From Chryseobacterium shigense (lineage in GTDB: Bacteria; Bacteroidota; Bacteroidia; Flavobacteriales; Weeksellaceae), in assembly GCF_014207845.1 (NCBI RefSeq), contig NZ_JACHLC010000002.1, positions 372,001 to 436,000 of the forward strand: a stretch of 64,000 bases of DNA, read 5' to 3'. The position numbers and the translations under genes are program-made. Position 1 is the first letter of the stretch; each line of letters opens with the position of its first letter. Below the pieces are notes generated by a model that had not been told where the DNA came from, made no database searches, and saw only the letters and a list, made by a program, of their open reading frames with translations. Shown piece after piece: positions 1 to 7,957 of this stretch.

Positions 1-473
1 CTGTAACTTTTCTTCATTTTGATATTGATATGGCGCATATTTTCCATACGCATTTCAACGGAAGAAAGCATGTGAAGTTATTTGAATATAAATGGAAAGA
101 AAGACTGTATCAGCTTCCTTATGCAACCTATGCACTGGAAGATTATGATATCGACAATCCTGATTTTGAAAAATATCCTGCCCTGGATGGCGTAGAGGGC
201 ATTGAATGTTTCCTTGAACATGGTGATACTCTTTTCATGCCTACAGGATGGTGGCACTGGATGAAGTACCTGGACGGAAGCTTCTCTATTTCTTTAAGAG
301 CATGGGACAAATCCTGGGCAGTAAAGGCCCACTCTTTATGGAATCTTACCGTACAGCGTAAATTTGATGATATCATGAAGTCTAATTTCAAAAAGAAATA
401 TATGGACTGGAAAGAAAAAGTAGCCGTTAAAAGAGCTGAAATTGCTTTAAAAAGAGGTTTACCAAGAAGATAA
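1..473 (+). CDS. Cupin-like (JmjC/cupin_8) domain protein, C-terminal part
   Basis: The gene is cut by the window edge. The reading frame is open from base 3, so the ATG at 30 is internal. The visible part begins with VTFLHFDID, where the His and Asp of the HFD stretch fit the first iron ligands of the cupin_8/JmjC fold, and continues to GWWHWM, where the His fits the distal ligand. The GRK just after the first motif is also usual for the family. About 157 residues are visible; the family is usually near 290. Such proteins are Fe(II)/2-oxoglutarate-dependent hydroxylases, often acting on proteins, but the substrate cannot be read here. A Lys/Arg-rich C-terminus follows. A hairpin terminator lies 7 bases after the stop. 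Confidence 0.75.
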   Translation, partial: VTFLHFDIDMAHIFHTHFNGRKHVKLFEYKWKERLYQLPYATYALEDYDIDNPDFEKYPALDGVEGIECFLEHGDTLFMPTGWWHWMKYLDGSFSISLRAWDKSWAVKAHSLWNLTVQRKFDDIMKSNFKKKYMDWKEKVAVKRAEIALKRGLPRR

Positions 474-480
474 AATAGAA

Positions 481-510
481 AAGACGTTTCAATTTGAAGC
501 GTCTTTTTTT
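481..510. terminator. Rho-independent terminator, possibly bidirectional
   Basis: A hairpin has arms AAGACGTTTCAA and TTGAAGCGTCTT (one G-T type mismatch), followed by a run of T. It lies between the stop codons of two convergent genes and could serve both. Confidence 0.8.
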
Positions 511-919
511 ATTGCTGATTACTTACAAGAAGCTCTTCCATGTTCCTTGTTACTTCATTGCAGGAAAAACAGGCTTCTTTGCCATCCTGGGAAAACCATC
601 TGCACCGGGACCGGATCGGGCAAAACATAAGTTGCTTTTCTTTGTGAAGTTCCAGGTCCTGAACTTTGCGGGAAAGGGAGCATTTAGATCCTTCTTTATC
701 CCACTGCGCACAGCCTTTTTCAACACATTTTCCGGTAAAACGGAACCTCTGTTCAAGACTGTTCTTATCTTTATTCTGATCCAGAAAATCTTCTGTAACG
801 GTAAGAGGTGTAATAAACTGTACTTTGCCGTCTTTGCTGACCACTCCAAAAAGCTGTGCCCCAACTTTTCCTATATAACTGGGACACATCTTTTTTGAAG
901 TATTGGAATTAGCCTCCAT
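509..919 (-). CDS. Cysteine-rich protein, possible metal or Fe-S binding
   Basis: This is a 136-residue soluble protein that I do not recognise by name. It holds eight Cys: one near the N-terminus, then CVEKGC, a single Cys in SKCSLS, and a C-terminal cluster CPIRSRC...CFSC. The spacing in the last block (Cx5C, about 10 residues, CxxC) looks like a structural zinc or Fe-S site. No signal peptide or membrane segment is visible. The start overlaps the end of the upstream gene by 11 bases, so the two are probably translationally coupled and functionally linked. A metal-binding role is inferred from Cys spacing only. Confidence 0.6.
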   Translation of the reverse strand: MEANSNTSKKMCPSYIGKVGAQLFGVVSKDGKVQFITPLTVTEDFLDQNKDKNSLEQRFRFTGKCVEKGCAQWDKEGSKCSLSRKVQDLELHKEKQLMFCPIRSRCRWFSQDGKEACFSCNEVTRNMEELLVSNQQ

Positions 920-1190
920 AGCTTTTTATTTGGGACTGGATGTCTTTCACCTGGCTCAGAATATCAATTCCCGGTTTGAAAATAACGATTCCCCACGGAA
1001 ACCAGTCTTTTATTTTCAACGGTCTTACAAGCCCTTTGAAATCCCTGTGAGCTCCAAAAGCCTGTGTATTGTCGATTTTTGAAAGTTCGGAAAGAACTAC
1101 ATTCTGAATTCCTCTGTCGATATTCTTCAACTGTTCATCTGAAAGGTCTACGCCTTCCAGCGAAACGAAAAAATGCTTTTTAGTTGCCAT
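909..1190 (-). CDS. Small hypothetical protein coupled to the Cys-rich gene
   Basis: I place the start at the ATG giving MATKKHFFVS; an in-frame upstream extension to 1238 is possible but reads as leader sequence. The product is about 93 residues, soluble, with an N-terminal helix region (SLEGVDLSDEQLKNIDRGIQ) and a C-terminal stretch WFPWGIVIFKPGID. No catalytic motif is visible. Its 3' end overlaps the start of the Cys-rich protein gene, so the pair forms a two-gene operon. Function unknown. Confidence 0.55.
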   Translation of the reverse strand: MATKKHFFVSLEGVDLSDEQLKNIDRGIQNVVLSELSKIDNTQAFGAHRDFKGLVRPLKIKDWFPWGIVIFKPGIDILSQVKDIQSQIKSYGG

Positions 1191-1332
1191 AACTATAGTT
1201 TTTATTGGTTTTATAAAGCAAATTTCAGTTGAATGCAATCAGAAATCCACAGGAAAAACACCCTAATTGCGTCCGTGTAAAACCTGTAAATTAAACACTG
1301 ATTATCAATATTTTAAATCAAATTTTATCTAT

Positions 1333-3057
1333 TTATAAGATTCTGTAAATTGGATATTGCCTGAATGTTTTTTCTTCGAAGTAGGGAGAATTTCTGTAGA
1401 TCCAGTCGAGCTGGGCCGTTCCGTCGTCTGCAAACTTTTTATCTGCAGATTTTTTTGCTTCAAATGCATCTTTCAGCTTTTTATCTGTCTTTAATAATTC
1501 GGAAGCGGTGTCTTCAAAAATATAGGCGGAATAATATTCTTTCTGTGCAAGGATTCCATCGAAGAAATTCCAGTTGAAAAACGAGTCTAATGCTTCAGGT
1601 TCAAGTGTTTCCACGATATATTTTACCCCTGGCTGATCTGTTGAAATTAAATAATCTCCAGCCGAAAAAACAAAATTTCCTTTTGTGACCTCCACACTTG
1701 TTTCATAGTGGAGATAATGTCCTTCATAAGGGTTTTTCACTGTTTTAAAATCTTTGATCTTATAAGACTCTACGTTTGCAGCGCTATCTTTTTTAAGCAC
1801 TGTCATTTGAATTCTGTTTCTTTTCAATTCTTCAATCACGCGGTACTGCGACTGCGGAACAACATAATATTTCGGAATTGTAATATACCCTACAGGAACT
1901 GCTGTGGTAAAAAGTTTTATTTTCTTTGTAAAAGGTTTACTTCGGTCATAATAAAGTCTTGGTTTTCCGGAAATATCACTTGGTTTGTACTTTCCGCCAT
2001 ATCCTTTGAAATCCATTGTGGAAAATTTTGTAGAATCGATCTTCCAGCGGATTCCGTACTGCATTCCGGCTTTGTACTGTTTTAAGTTTTCAATGCGGAG
2101 CTGTTTTATTTTTTGGTAATCTTTATCTAAATTCTGAAGATTTACCAGCATATATTTATATGTTGCATCTACTCTTTTATCATAAGGTTTCAGCATATGG
2201 GTTTCAGGAACGGTTCCCAGTGAGTTAAACAATGAGGTATACCCTGTAGAATATCTCGGGGAGTCTTCAAAAGCAGCAAAGCCTTCATCCGGTATATCGC
2301 CGTGAATATTTACATAAGGTGTGCTTTCATAGCCCTGTTTCTTCATCTCTTCAAGGTTTTTAGCCTGGTAATCGTTGTAAAAATAATTTCCAAGTACATT
2401 TCCCAGCCGTTCCTTAAAGGTAGAAATATAGGTAAAAGTATACTGATAATCTGCACCGTTGCTTACATGGTTATCAATAAAAACATCCGGCTGCAACCAC
2501 TGATAGATTTCCTGAAAACTTCTGGCATTTCTGGAATCTGCTTTAATAAAATCCCTGTTCAGGTCATAATTTCTTGCATTTCCTCTAAAACCGTACTGTT
2601 CCGGCCCGTTTTGATTAGCTCTTGAATAAGAACCCCTGTTCAGCATTCCACTTACATTATAAGCAGAAATAGCTGCTACGATGAAGTTTTGAGGCGTTTT
2701 TATCTTCTTCGCCGCCAGATCGCGCATAAGCATCATGGTTGCATCAATTCCGTCCGGTTCGCCCGGATGAATTCCATTGTTTACGAAAAGAATAGCTTTA
2801 TTTTTTTTTAGCTTTTCGATATCTTTTTCGGGAAAAGGATTGTAAATGACGACATAAATGGGTTTCCCATTATCATCTTCTCCTTTTTTAAGATATTGAA
2901 TCGTGCTAAAGCTTTTTGCAAGGTTCCGGTAATAGGCATTCATTTCTTCATAGGTAACTGTCTGGTTTCCGTTTCCTTTTTCAAAAGATGTCTGAAATGA
3001 ATTCTGAGCAAAAAATAAAGATGAACTTAGGAAGATTAAGAGGTATTTCAGGTTCAT
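1333..3057 (-). CDS. Secreted M14 family zinc carboxypeptidase
   Basis: A 574-residue metallopeptidase predicted to be exported: residues 1-17 are a typical signal peptide ending at FFAQ. Zinc ligands are visible as H97-x-x-E100 (GIHPGEPDG) and H197 (FIDNHVSNG). R168 in NYDLNRDF fits the substrate-binding Arg, and E285 in PETHMLKPYDKR fits the catalytic Glu. The extra ~280 residues after the catalytic domain are common in Bacteroidota M14 proteins and may form a beta-rich accessory domain. It probably cleaves C-terminal residues from peptides in the periplasm or outside the cell. It is preceded by a gap of 121 bases and appears monocistronic. Confidence 0.88.
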   Translation of the reverse strand: MNLKYLLIFLSSSLFFAQNSFQTSFEKGNGNQTVTYEEMNAYYRNLAKSFSTIQYLKKGEDDNGKPIYVVIYNPFPEKDIEKLKKNKAILFVNNGIHPGEPDGIDATMMLMRDLAAKKIKTPQNFIVAAISAYNVSGMLNRGSYSRANQNGPEQYGFRGNARNYDLNRDFIKADSRNARSFQEIYQWLQPDVFIDNHVSNGADYQYTFTYISTFKERLGNVLGNYFYNDYQAKNLEEMKKQGYESTPYVNIHGDIPDEGFAAFEDSPRYSTGYTSLFNSLGTVPETHMLKPYDKRVDATYKYMLVNLQNLDKDYQKIKQLRIENLKQYKAGMQYGIRWKIDSTKFSTMDFKGYGGKYKPSDISGKPRLYYDRSKPFTKKIKLFTTAVPVGYITIPKYYVVPQSQYRVIEELKRNRIQMTVLKKDSAANVESYKIKDFKTVKNPYEGHYLHYETSVEVTKGNFVFSAGDYLISTDQPGVKYIVETLEPEALDSFFNWNFFDGILAQKEYYSAYIFEDTASELLKTDKKLKDAFEAKKSADKKFADDGTAQLDWIYRNSPYFEEKTFRQYPIYRIL

Positions 3058-3178
3058 TGACGTAAGATTTCAAGCTTTAAAATTACTTAAAGTTTTTTGG
3101 AACGGGAGTCCCTGAAATTTGTTTATTTTATCTTTCGCAGATTGCGCGGATTTTGCAGATGATTGTGACTATTTTGTT

Positions 3179-3910
3179 TTAGTTGTTTCTTCCCTTTTCA
3201 TCAGGGTATAAAGCGGGAAGCGGATCGCTCTGCCAGAATTCTTTGGTATCAATATCCATGATTGACAATGAGCCTGTATATGCTGCTCCGGTGTCCATAT
3301 TCCAGATATTAGCTTTGTTGACGGGATATTTAATGCCTATATCCAATGTCGGGGTATGGCCTATAAATATTTCATTGTACAAAAGCAGTCTTTTAGGATA
3401 AAGCTGTGAGTTTTTTGCTAATTTCTTATCCATGGCAACTGCGGTTTCCCACAAGGTCCTGTCCCAACGGTAATTGCTGGAATAGACTTCTTTTTCGGGG
3501 CCGTGCATGGATGAATAACCGGCATGAATAAACAGCCTGTTAGCCTCATCTACATGATAATTTTTCATCCTTTGAAAAAACTCAAGGTGAAGGTCCAGAT
3601 CTTCCACTGAATAATCATTATAGCTTTCAACGGTACTCTTTCCGCCATTAAAAAGCCAGACATCCGAACCTTTTCCAAACGAAAGCCAGTCTTCACACCA
3701 GGCATCGTGATTTCCTTTGATAAAAATACATTCCTGCTTTCCGGAAAGCTGTGTCAGAAACTGTATAATTTGGGAAGATTCGCTCCATCCGTCCACATAA
3801 TCTCCCAAGAAAATAAGTTGATCATTTTCTACAATTCCTGCTCTATCAAGAACCTGCTTCAGGGCCTTAAAACCTCCGTGAATATCTCCTATTACTAATG
3901 TCCTGCCCAT
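3179..3910 (-). CDS. PPP-type metallophosphoesterase (ApaH/lambda phosphatase-like)
   Basis: 243 residues with the complete binuclear-metal signature in order: GDIHG (8-12), GDYVDG (36-41), GNHD (66-69), and later FIGHTP and NMDTGAAY. This is the PPP class that includes symmetrical Ap4A hydrolases and Ser/Thr phosphatases. It is the last gene of the ADP-ribose operon, 3 bases after kptA. Because KptA releases ADP-ribose 1'',2''-cyclic phosphate, a phosphatase beside it could clear the resulting phosphorylated ADP-ribose. That role is inference from position; protein or dinucleoside polyphosphate substrates are equally possible from sequence. Confidence 0.85.
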   Translation of the reverse strand: MGRTLVIGDIHGGFKALKQVLDRAGIVENDQLIFLGDYVDGWSESSQIIQFLTQLSGKQECIFIKGNHDAWCEDWLSFGKGSDVWLFNGGKSTVESYNDYSVEDLDLHLEFFQRMKNYHVDEANRLFIHAGYSSMHGPEKEVYSSNYRWDRTLWETAVAMDKKLAKNSQLYPKRLLLYNEIFIGHTPTLDIGIKYPVNKANIWNMDTGAAYTGSLSIMDIDTKEFWQSDPLPALYPDEKGRNN

Positions 3911-3913
3911 TTT

Positions 3914-4456
3914 TTACTTTGAAATATATTTGGCATCCACAAAATCAGCCAGCCAGACTCCGTTTGCAGAAAGATAGAACGGTATTCCGTCTTCATGCAT
4001 CTCTTTTGTCCTGATTGTCAGAATAAAAGGTCTTCCGTGGCGCATGCCTACTTTTGTGGCCGTTTCCTTATCTGCACTTAAGTGAACGTGCTGGCGGGCC
4101 CTTTTTTCAATTCCTTTTTCCAGGATGGAAGAAATATTGGATTCTGCTGTTCCGTGATACAGGAAATCGGGTGGCTGAATTGCTTTCAGAGCCAGATCTA
4201 CATCAATGGAGTGTCCCTGACTTGCCCTGATCTTTGTTTTATCATCGTTAAAGGCAAAACGTTTTTTATTATTGGTTTCTACCACTTCTTCAAGGTCTTT
4301 GAAAGTAAAATGCATTCTGCCTTTTGCAGATTTTGCAATGAGTTCACTAACGTCTGCCCAGCCGTTTTCATCCAGTTTCAGCTGAATGATTTCGGGTTGA
4401 TGTCTGAGAATAAGGCTTAGAAATTTGCTTATTCTTTTGTTTTCTATTTCATTCAT
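3914..4456 (-). CDS. kptA: RNA 2'-phosphotransferase KptA/Tpt1
   Basis: KptA moves an internal RNA 2'-phosphate to NAD+, releasing nicotinamide and ADP-ribose 1'',2''-cyclic phosphate. I chose the internal ATG giving MNEIENKRISKF (180 residues, the usual family length); an in-frame extension to 4501 would overlap the upstream draG-type gene by 34 bases. All hallmarks are present: R18-H19 in ILRHQP, R77 in RASQGHS, YHGT at 100-103, and RQHVHLS at 121-127. Bacteria lack the eukaryotic tRNA-splicing route that makes 2'-phosphates, so the natural substrate is unclear. It sits 11 bases after the ADP-ribosylglycohydrolase gene and 3 before the phosphatase gene. Confidence 0.92.
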   Translation of the reverse strand: MNEIENKRISKFLSLILRHQPEIIQLKLDENGWADVSELIAKSAKGRMHFTFKDLEEVVETNNKKRFAFNDDKTKIRASQGHSIDVDLALKAIQPPDFLYHGTAESNISSILEKGIEKRARQHVHLSADKETATKVGMRHGRPFILTIRTKEMHEDGIPFYLSANGVWLADFVDAKYISK

Positions 4457-4467
4457 AGTGTGTGTTT

Positions 4468-5433
4468 TTATTGTATTAGTTTTTTCTGAAGCTTTTCGCA
4501 TAAAGCTTCAATATCATTTTTTCTTGCCAGTTCAGCAATCCATTCTTCCGGAATATTTTCAAAACCGTAATAGATTCCTGCAATTCCTCCGGTGATGGCT
4601 CCAGTGGTGTCTGTATCTTCTCCTAAATTTACAGCCTTCAGGACTGCTTCTGCATAGGTTTCAGAGTTCAGGAAGCACCATAGTGATGCTTCTAGGCTGT
4701 GGAGGACGTAACCGGAAGAATTTATTTGTTCTTCTTTCAAAGTATATAGCGGGTCCAAATCATATTCTCCTACTTTTAATTCTAAAATTCTATGGAATTT
4801 ATCCATCTCATTTTGAGAACAGATAGGATTATGATTCAAAAATTCGCTAACTTTCTTCTGCATTGTTCTATATGCTTCCCATTTATCTTTTCCCGTCAGA
4901 ATTTCTAAAGCCAATTCCAAATAAATAAAGCAAGCCAAAACAGATCGGATATGTCCATGTGTAATGGACGAAACATCTTTTGTAATATCAAAGCGTTTTT
5001 CAATAGGAAAATCCCTGATATAAAATAATAATGGCATGATCCGCATTAAAGAACCATTTCCATTATCAAACTCCGAATTTCCTCCGCATAAAGTAGGGGA
5101 GATACCCTTGCCTATTCTATGTATGGCTTGTGAAGTTGCAATTCCAATATCAAAAACCCTTCCATGAGGTGTCCAGATCTCTGCATTATACCACTGGAGA
5201 AACTTTAACGCAATATTTTCCAGATCATAACCATTGGAAAGATTATCTGCAAGGCATAATGTTAATGAAGTATCATCACTCCAAGTTCCTGCGGGTTGAT
5301 GGTGAGTTCCCAACGCTCTCATTTTAGTAACCGGTGAGCGTTTAAGCTGATCTCTGCTTCTGAATTCCACCGGAACTCCCAACGCATCTCCAACGCATAC
5401 TCCAAAAATTCCGGCTTTTACTATATTTTCCAT
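4468..5433 (-). CDS. ADP-ribosylglycohydrolase (DraG/ARH family)
   Basis: 321 residues, full length for the family. Two magnesium-site motifs are visible: GDALGVPVEF at 15-24 with WSDDT at 51-55, and GEDTDTTGAITGG at 271-283. NGNGSLMR around 124-131 also fits. The family removes ADP-ribose from Arg, Ser or small molecules, and some members act on ADP-ribosylated nucleic acid or cyclic-phosphate intermediates; the target here cannot be decided. Its start overlaps the sirtuin stop in a TGATG arrangement, implying translational coupling. The protein belongs to the NrtR-linked operon. Confidence 0.9.
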   Translation of the reverse strand: MENIVKAGIFGVCVGDALGVPVEFRSRDQLKRSPVTKMRALGTHHQPAGTWSDDTSLTLCLADNLSNGYDLENIALKFLQWYNAEIWTPHGRVFDIGIATSQAIHRIGKGISPTLCGGNSEFDNGNGSLMRIMPLLFYIRDFPIEKRFDITKDVSSITHGHIRSVLACFIYLELALEILTGKDKWEAYRTMQKKVSEFLNHNPICSQNEMDKFHRILELKVGEYDLDPLYTLKEEQINSSGYVLHSLEASLWCFLNSETYAEAVLKAVNLGEDTDTTGAITGGIAGIYYGFENIPEEWIAELARKNDIEALCEKLQKKLIQ

Positions 5434-6119
5434 CAGGCAAGGTCTACAAGTTTATCAAACAGAAGTTTCATTCCTTTTGTTGCAGATTCTTTCATCACTA
5501 CGGCTCTTTTACCATATCCGAAACCTGTTTCATTAGGATTGATTACAACCAGTAAGCATTCATCTTTAATCTCATGAACTAATCCTGCGGCCGGGTATAC
5601 CTGCAAAGAGGTTCCGATAACCACCAGAATGTCGGCATCTCTTACTTTTTCTCTTGCTGTCTGATATAATGGAACATCCTCGCCAAACCAAACGATAAAA
5701 GGTCTTAACTGAGCTCCGTCTTCTGCTTTATCTCCAATCCGGATATCTCCTTTCTGCTCATAGATAAGATTTTTGTTGTTACACGAACAAGATTTGAAGA
5801 GTTCTCCATGAATATGAAGAATATGGGTTGATCCGGCTCTTTCATGCAGGTCATCTATATTTTGAGTGATGATCTGAACCTCAAAATGTTTTTCCAATTC
5901 TGCTAATAACTGATGGGCTTCATTGGGTTGAACTTCATGAAGCTGTCTTCTCCTTTGATTATAAAATTCCAGAACCAGGGCTCTGTCTTTTCTCCACCCT
6001 TCCGGACTTGCAACGTCCGTTATATTATGATTCTCCCAGAGTCCGTCTCCGTCCCTGAATGTTTTTATTCCGCTTTCAGCACTGATTCCAGCTCCGCTTA
6101 ATATGGTTAGTTTTTTCAT
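5433..6119 (-). CDS. SIR2-family NAD-dependent protein deacylase
   Basis: A sirtuin of 228 residues. NAD-binding motifs GAGISAESGI (9-18) and TQNIDDLHERAG (85-96) and the catalytic His in HIHGE (H104) are present. Y53-x-x-R56 matches the Tyr/Arg pair that in class III sirtuins (SIRT5, CobB) accepts succinyl- or malonyl-lysine. The first zinc pair is present as CSC (111, 113), but the second Cys pair normally found before LRPxIVWFGE is missing; KAEDGAQ occupies that place. It makes O-acyl-ADP-ribose, which fits an operon of ADP-ribose enzymes. It overlaps the downstream glycohydrolase gene by one base. Confidence 0.9.
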   Translation of the reverse strand: MKKLTILSGAGISAESGIKTFRDGDGLWENHNITDVASPEGWRKDRALVLEFYNQRRRQLHEVQPNEAHQLLAELEKHFEVQIITQNIDDLHERAGSTHILHIHGELFKSCSCNNKNLIYEQKGDIRIGDKAEDGAQLRPFIVWFGEDVPLYQTAREKVRDADILVVIGTSLQVYPAAGLVHEIKDECLLVVINPNETGFGYGKRAVVMKESATKGMKLLFDKLVDLA

Positions 6120-6131
6120 TGGTTTTACTGT

Positions 6132-7112
6132 TCATTTATTATAAATAGTAGTTATAATCGAATTTTCATATTGAATATTTTGTTCAACTGTAAGAGGATA
6201 CTTTTCTAATAGAGGTAAAACTTCTTTATTATTGAATATATATAAAGTACTTTCTTTAGTACAGTATTTCTCCTTAAAAGCCTCAATAAATTTTTCGATT
6301 TCCTGTTTATCTGTAGGATTTCCTTTATAATATATATCAAAAATTTGTTCCCATTGATTAGTTAGCGGAGGCCTAATTATTTCAAAATCAAACTTAGTAA
6401 CGTCATATTTAAGTTTTCTTTTTGTTTCATTAATTAGCCTAAAATCTAATTTAAAATTCGAAGGAAATACTTCATAGAATTTTACATCTCTACTCTCAAA
6501 AAGTTTATAAAAAGATTCTTTTATTATATCCGGGGTTTTAATTCCAAAATACATTCCTGTAATTGCTGATGGATGGAACTTTTTCATACCATATTTGTCA
6601 AAAATCAAACGTATTTCTTTTTCATGTTGCCAAGCAGACTTTTTAGTGGCAAACATTTTTTGAATAAAATTATCTTTTAGATTGGTAATATCATCAATAT
6701 CTAATGTTGGAATATTCTCTTTATAATTTATCTCGAATTGACATTGGAAATCAACATTTTGTCCTTTATCTACCAATTTATCCAAGTCATATTCTATACA
6801 ATACCCAGCATAAGAACTAGCATAATAAGCCCATAGTTGTTCGTTTAAAAAATCACTACTCAAACAGTAAACACCAATTTTTTCTTTAAATTTCAAAACC
6901 TCTTTGAACTGATTTTCAAAATTATCTAACTCTTTGATAGGAAATAAAATTTTTAAAATATTTACTAACTGGGATATCTCTTCATCGAAATAAATATCAA
7001 AAGGATCATTCAAAATGCTATAATTTGATGAATAGAAAGAATTGTTTTCAATAGTTTTAAAATCTCTATCAAAAACATCCTTTTCTATTGACCGATATTT
7101 GTATCCTTTCAT
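6132..7112 (-). CDS. DUF2971 family protein, AT-rich insertion in the operon
   Basis: 326 residues. The pattern fits DUF2971: an N-terminal YKYRS, SILNDPFD (33-39), then CLSSDFLNEQLWAYYASSYAGYCI and a later WQHEKEIR. The biochemical role of this family is unknown; members often occur in variable or defence-related loci. The gene differs from its neighbours in composition: two 60-base lines inside it count to 25% G+C, against about 38% for a line in the sirtuin gene. It sits between the sirtuin gene (12-base gap) and the PARG-like gene (29-base gap) without breaking the operon, so it looks like a later insertion. Confidence 0.75.
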   Translation of the reverse strand: MKGYKYRSIEKDVFDRDFKTIENNSFYSSNYSILNDPFDIYFDEEISQLVNILKILFPIKELDNFENQFKEVLKFKEKIGVYCLSSDFLNEQLWAYYASSYAGYCIEYDLDKLVDKGQNVDFQCQFEINYKENIPTLDIDDITNLKDNFIQKMFATKKSAWQHEKEIRLIFDKYGMKKFHPSAITGMYFGIKTPDIIKESFYKLFESRDVKFYEVFPSNFKLDFRLINETKRKLKYDVTKFDFEIIRPPLTNQWEQIFDIYYKGNPTDKQEIEKFIEAFKEKYCTKESTLYIFNNKEVLPLLEKYPLTVEQNIQYENSIITTIYNK

Positions 7113-7141
7113 AATTTTCTACATATTTACTTGTTAAATCC

Positions 7142-7957
7142 TTATTCTATTTCTTGGAACAATTCGAGCATTTTTTCATTTTTAGTCAAGACTGCAAAAA
7201 CCACTTTTTTAAATTTGTTCTTATATTTTCCGTACAAATGCTTTTTGAAAAGCTCTACAAGATCTTTAGGATCATTTCTGAAAACTCCGCATCCCCAAGC
7301 TCCTAGAATCAATATCTCATTTCCCTGACTCAAGGCAAGAGCAAACATTTTATCCATTCTTACATCCATTGCTTTAAAAATTTCATTTGCTCTTTCCGGT
7401 TCCTGTCTTCTTACAACTCCGGCATTTACCGCAGGAGACGTAATGAAATTACACAAAACAGGCTTTAATAACAGCTCTCCTTTGTCTTTTCTGAAAACAG
7501 GCACTTTCGGACTGTAAATCATCATATCTGTATAAAAACAAGATTCCATTGCGCGGTGAATTCTGTAATAATCCCATGCCTGAAGCTGTGTTTCATACAA
7601 GGCTGAAGTTCTTGCCAGGCTTTCTTCCTGAGCCTCAGCTCCATTGATAAAACCTCCTCCCGGATTTTTGGCTGATGCAAAATTTAGGCACATCAGTTTT
7701 TCCTGGTTTTCTTCTTCGGATAACTTTAAAATTGCTTTTAAAGAACTGCAATTCCAAGTTTCAAATTCGGTTTCAAAAGATGTTTCCGGAAGTTCATTTT
7801 TGATCATTGTGGAAAGTTCTTCGGATGAAAATAGAACGGTTTCTTTTTTACATACTTCCAATTGATTCTTTAAATCTATCTTCTCGTTTTCTTCGTTTAT
7901 ATAATATGTTCTAGCTAAGATTTCTAGTGTATCTTTTGCCATTCCTTTATTTGTCAT
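7142..7957 (-). CDS. Bacterial-type poly(ADP-ribose) glycohydrolase (TIGR02452/DUF2263)
   Basis: A macrodomain-related hydrolase of 271 residues. The PARG signature GGG-x(6-8)-QEE is seen as GGGFINGAEAQEE at 100-112, preceded by NFASAKNPG, and the C-terminal loop LGAWGCGVFRNDP is typical of the family. It is expected to cleave ribose-ribose bonds in ADP-ribose chains or terminal ADP-ribose adducts. The start overlaps the end of the upstream 140-residue gene by 11 bases; a second ATG five codons later is an alternative start. Coupling to a predicted transferase-like gene suggests a writer/eraser pair, which is inference. Confidence 0.9.
   Translation of the reverse strand: MTNKGMAKDTLEILARTYYINEENEKIDLKNQLEVCKKETVLFSSEELSTMIKNELPETSFETEFETWNCSSLKAILKLSEEENQEKLMCLNFASAKNPGGGFINGAEAQEESLARTSALYETQLQAWDYYRIHRAMESCFYTDMMIYSPKVPVFRKDKGELLLKPVLCNFITSPAVNAGVVRRQEPERANEIFKAMDVRMDKMFALALSQGNEILILGAWGCGVFRNDPKDLVELFKKHLYGKYKNKFKKVVFAVLTKNEKMLELFQEIE

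Noticed and set aside
494..898. Plus-strand open frame opposite the Cys-rich gene
   Set aside because: It is the antisense shadow of the minus-strand gene, which has the more natural protein composition and an operon partner.
4457..4480. Possible NrtR half-site upstream of kptA (GTGTGTTTTTATTG)
   Set aside because: Matches only the GTGT end and lies within the operon, 11 bases after the preceding stop; no -7 element beside it.
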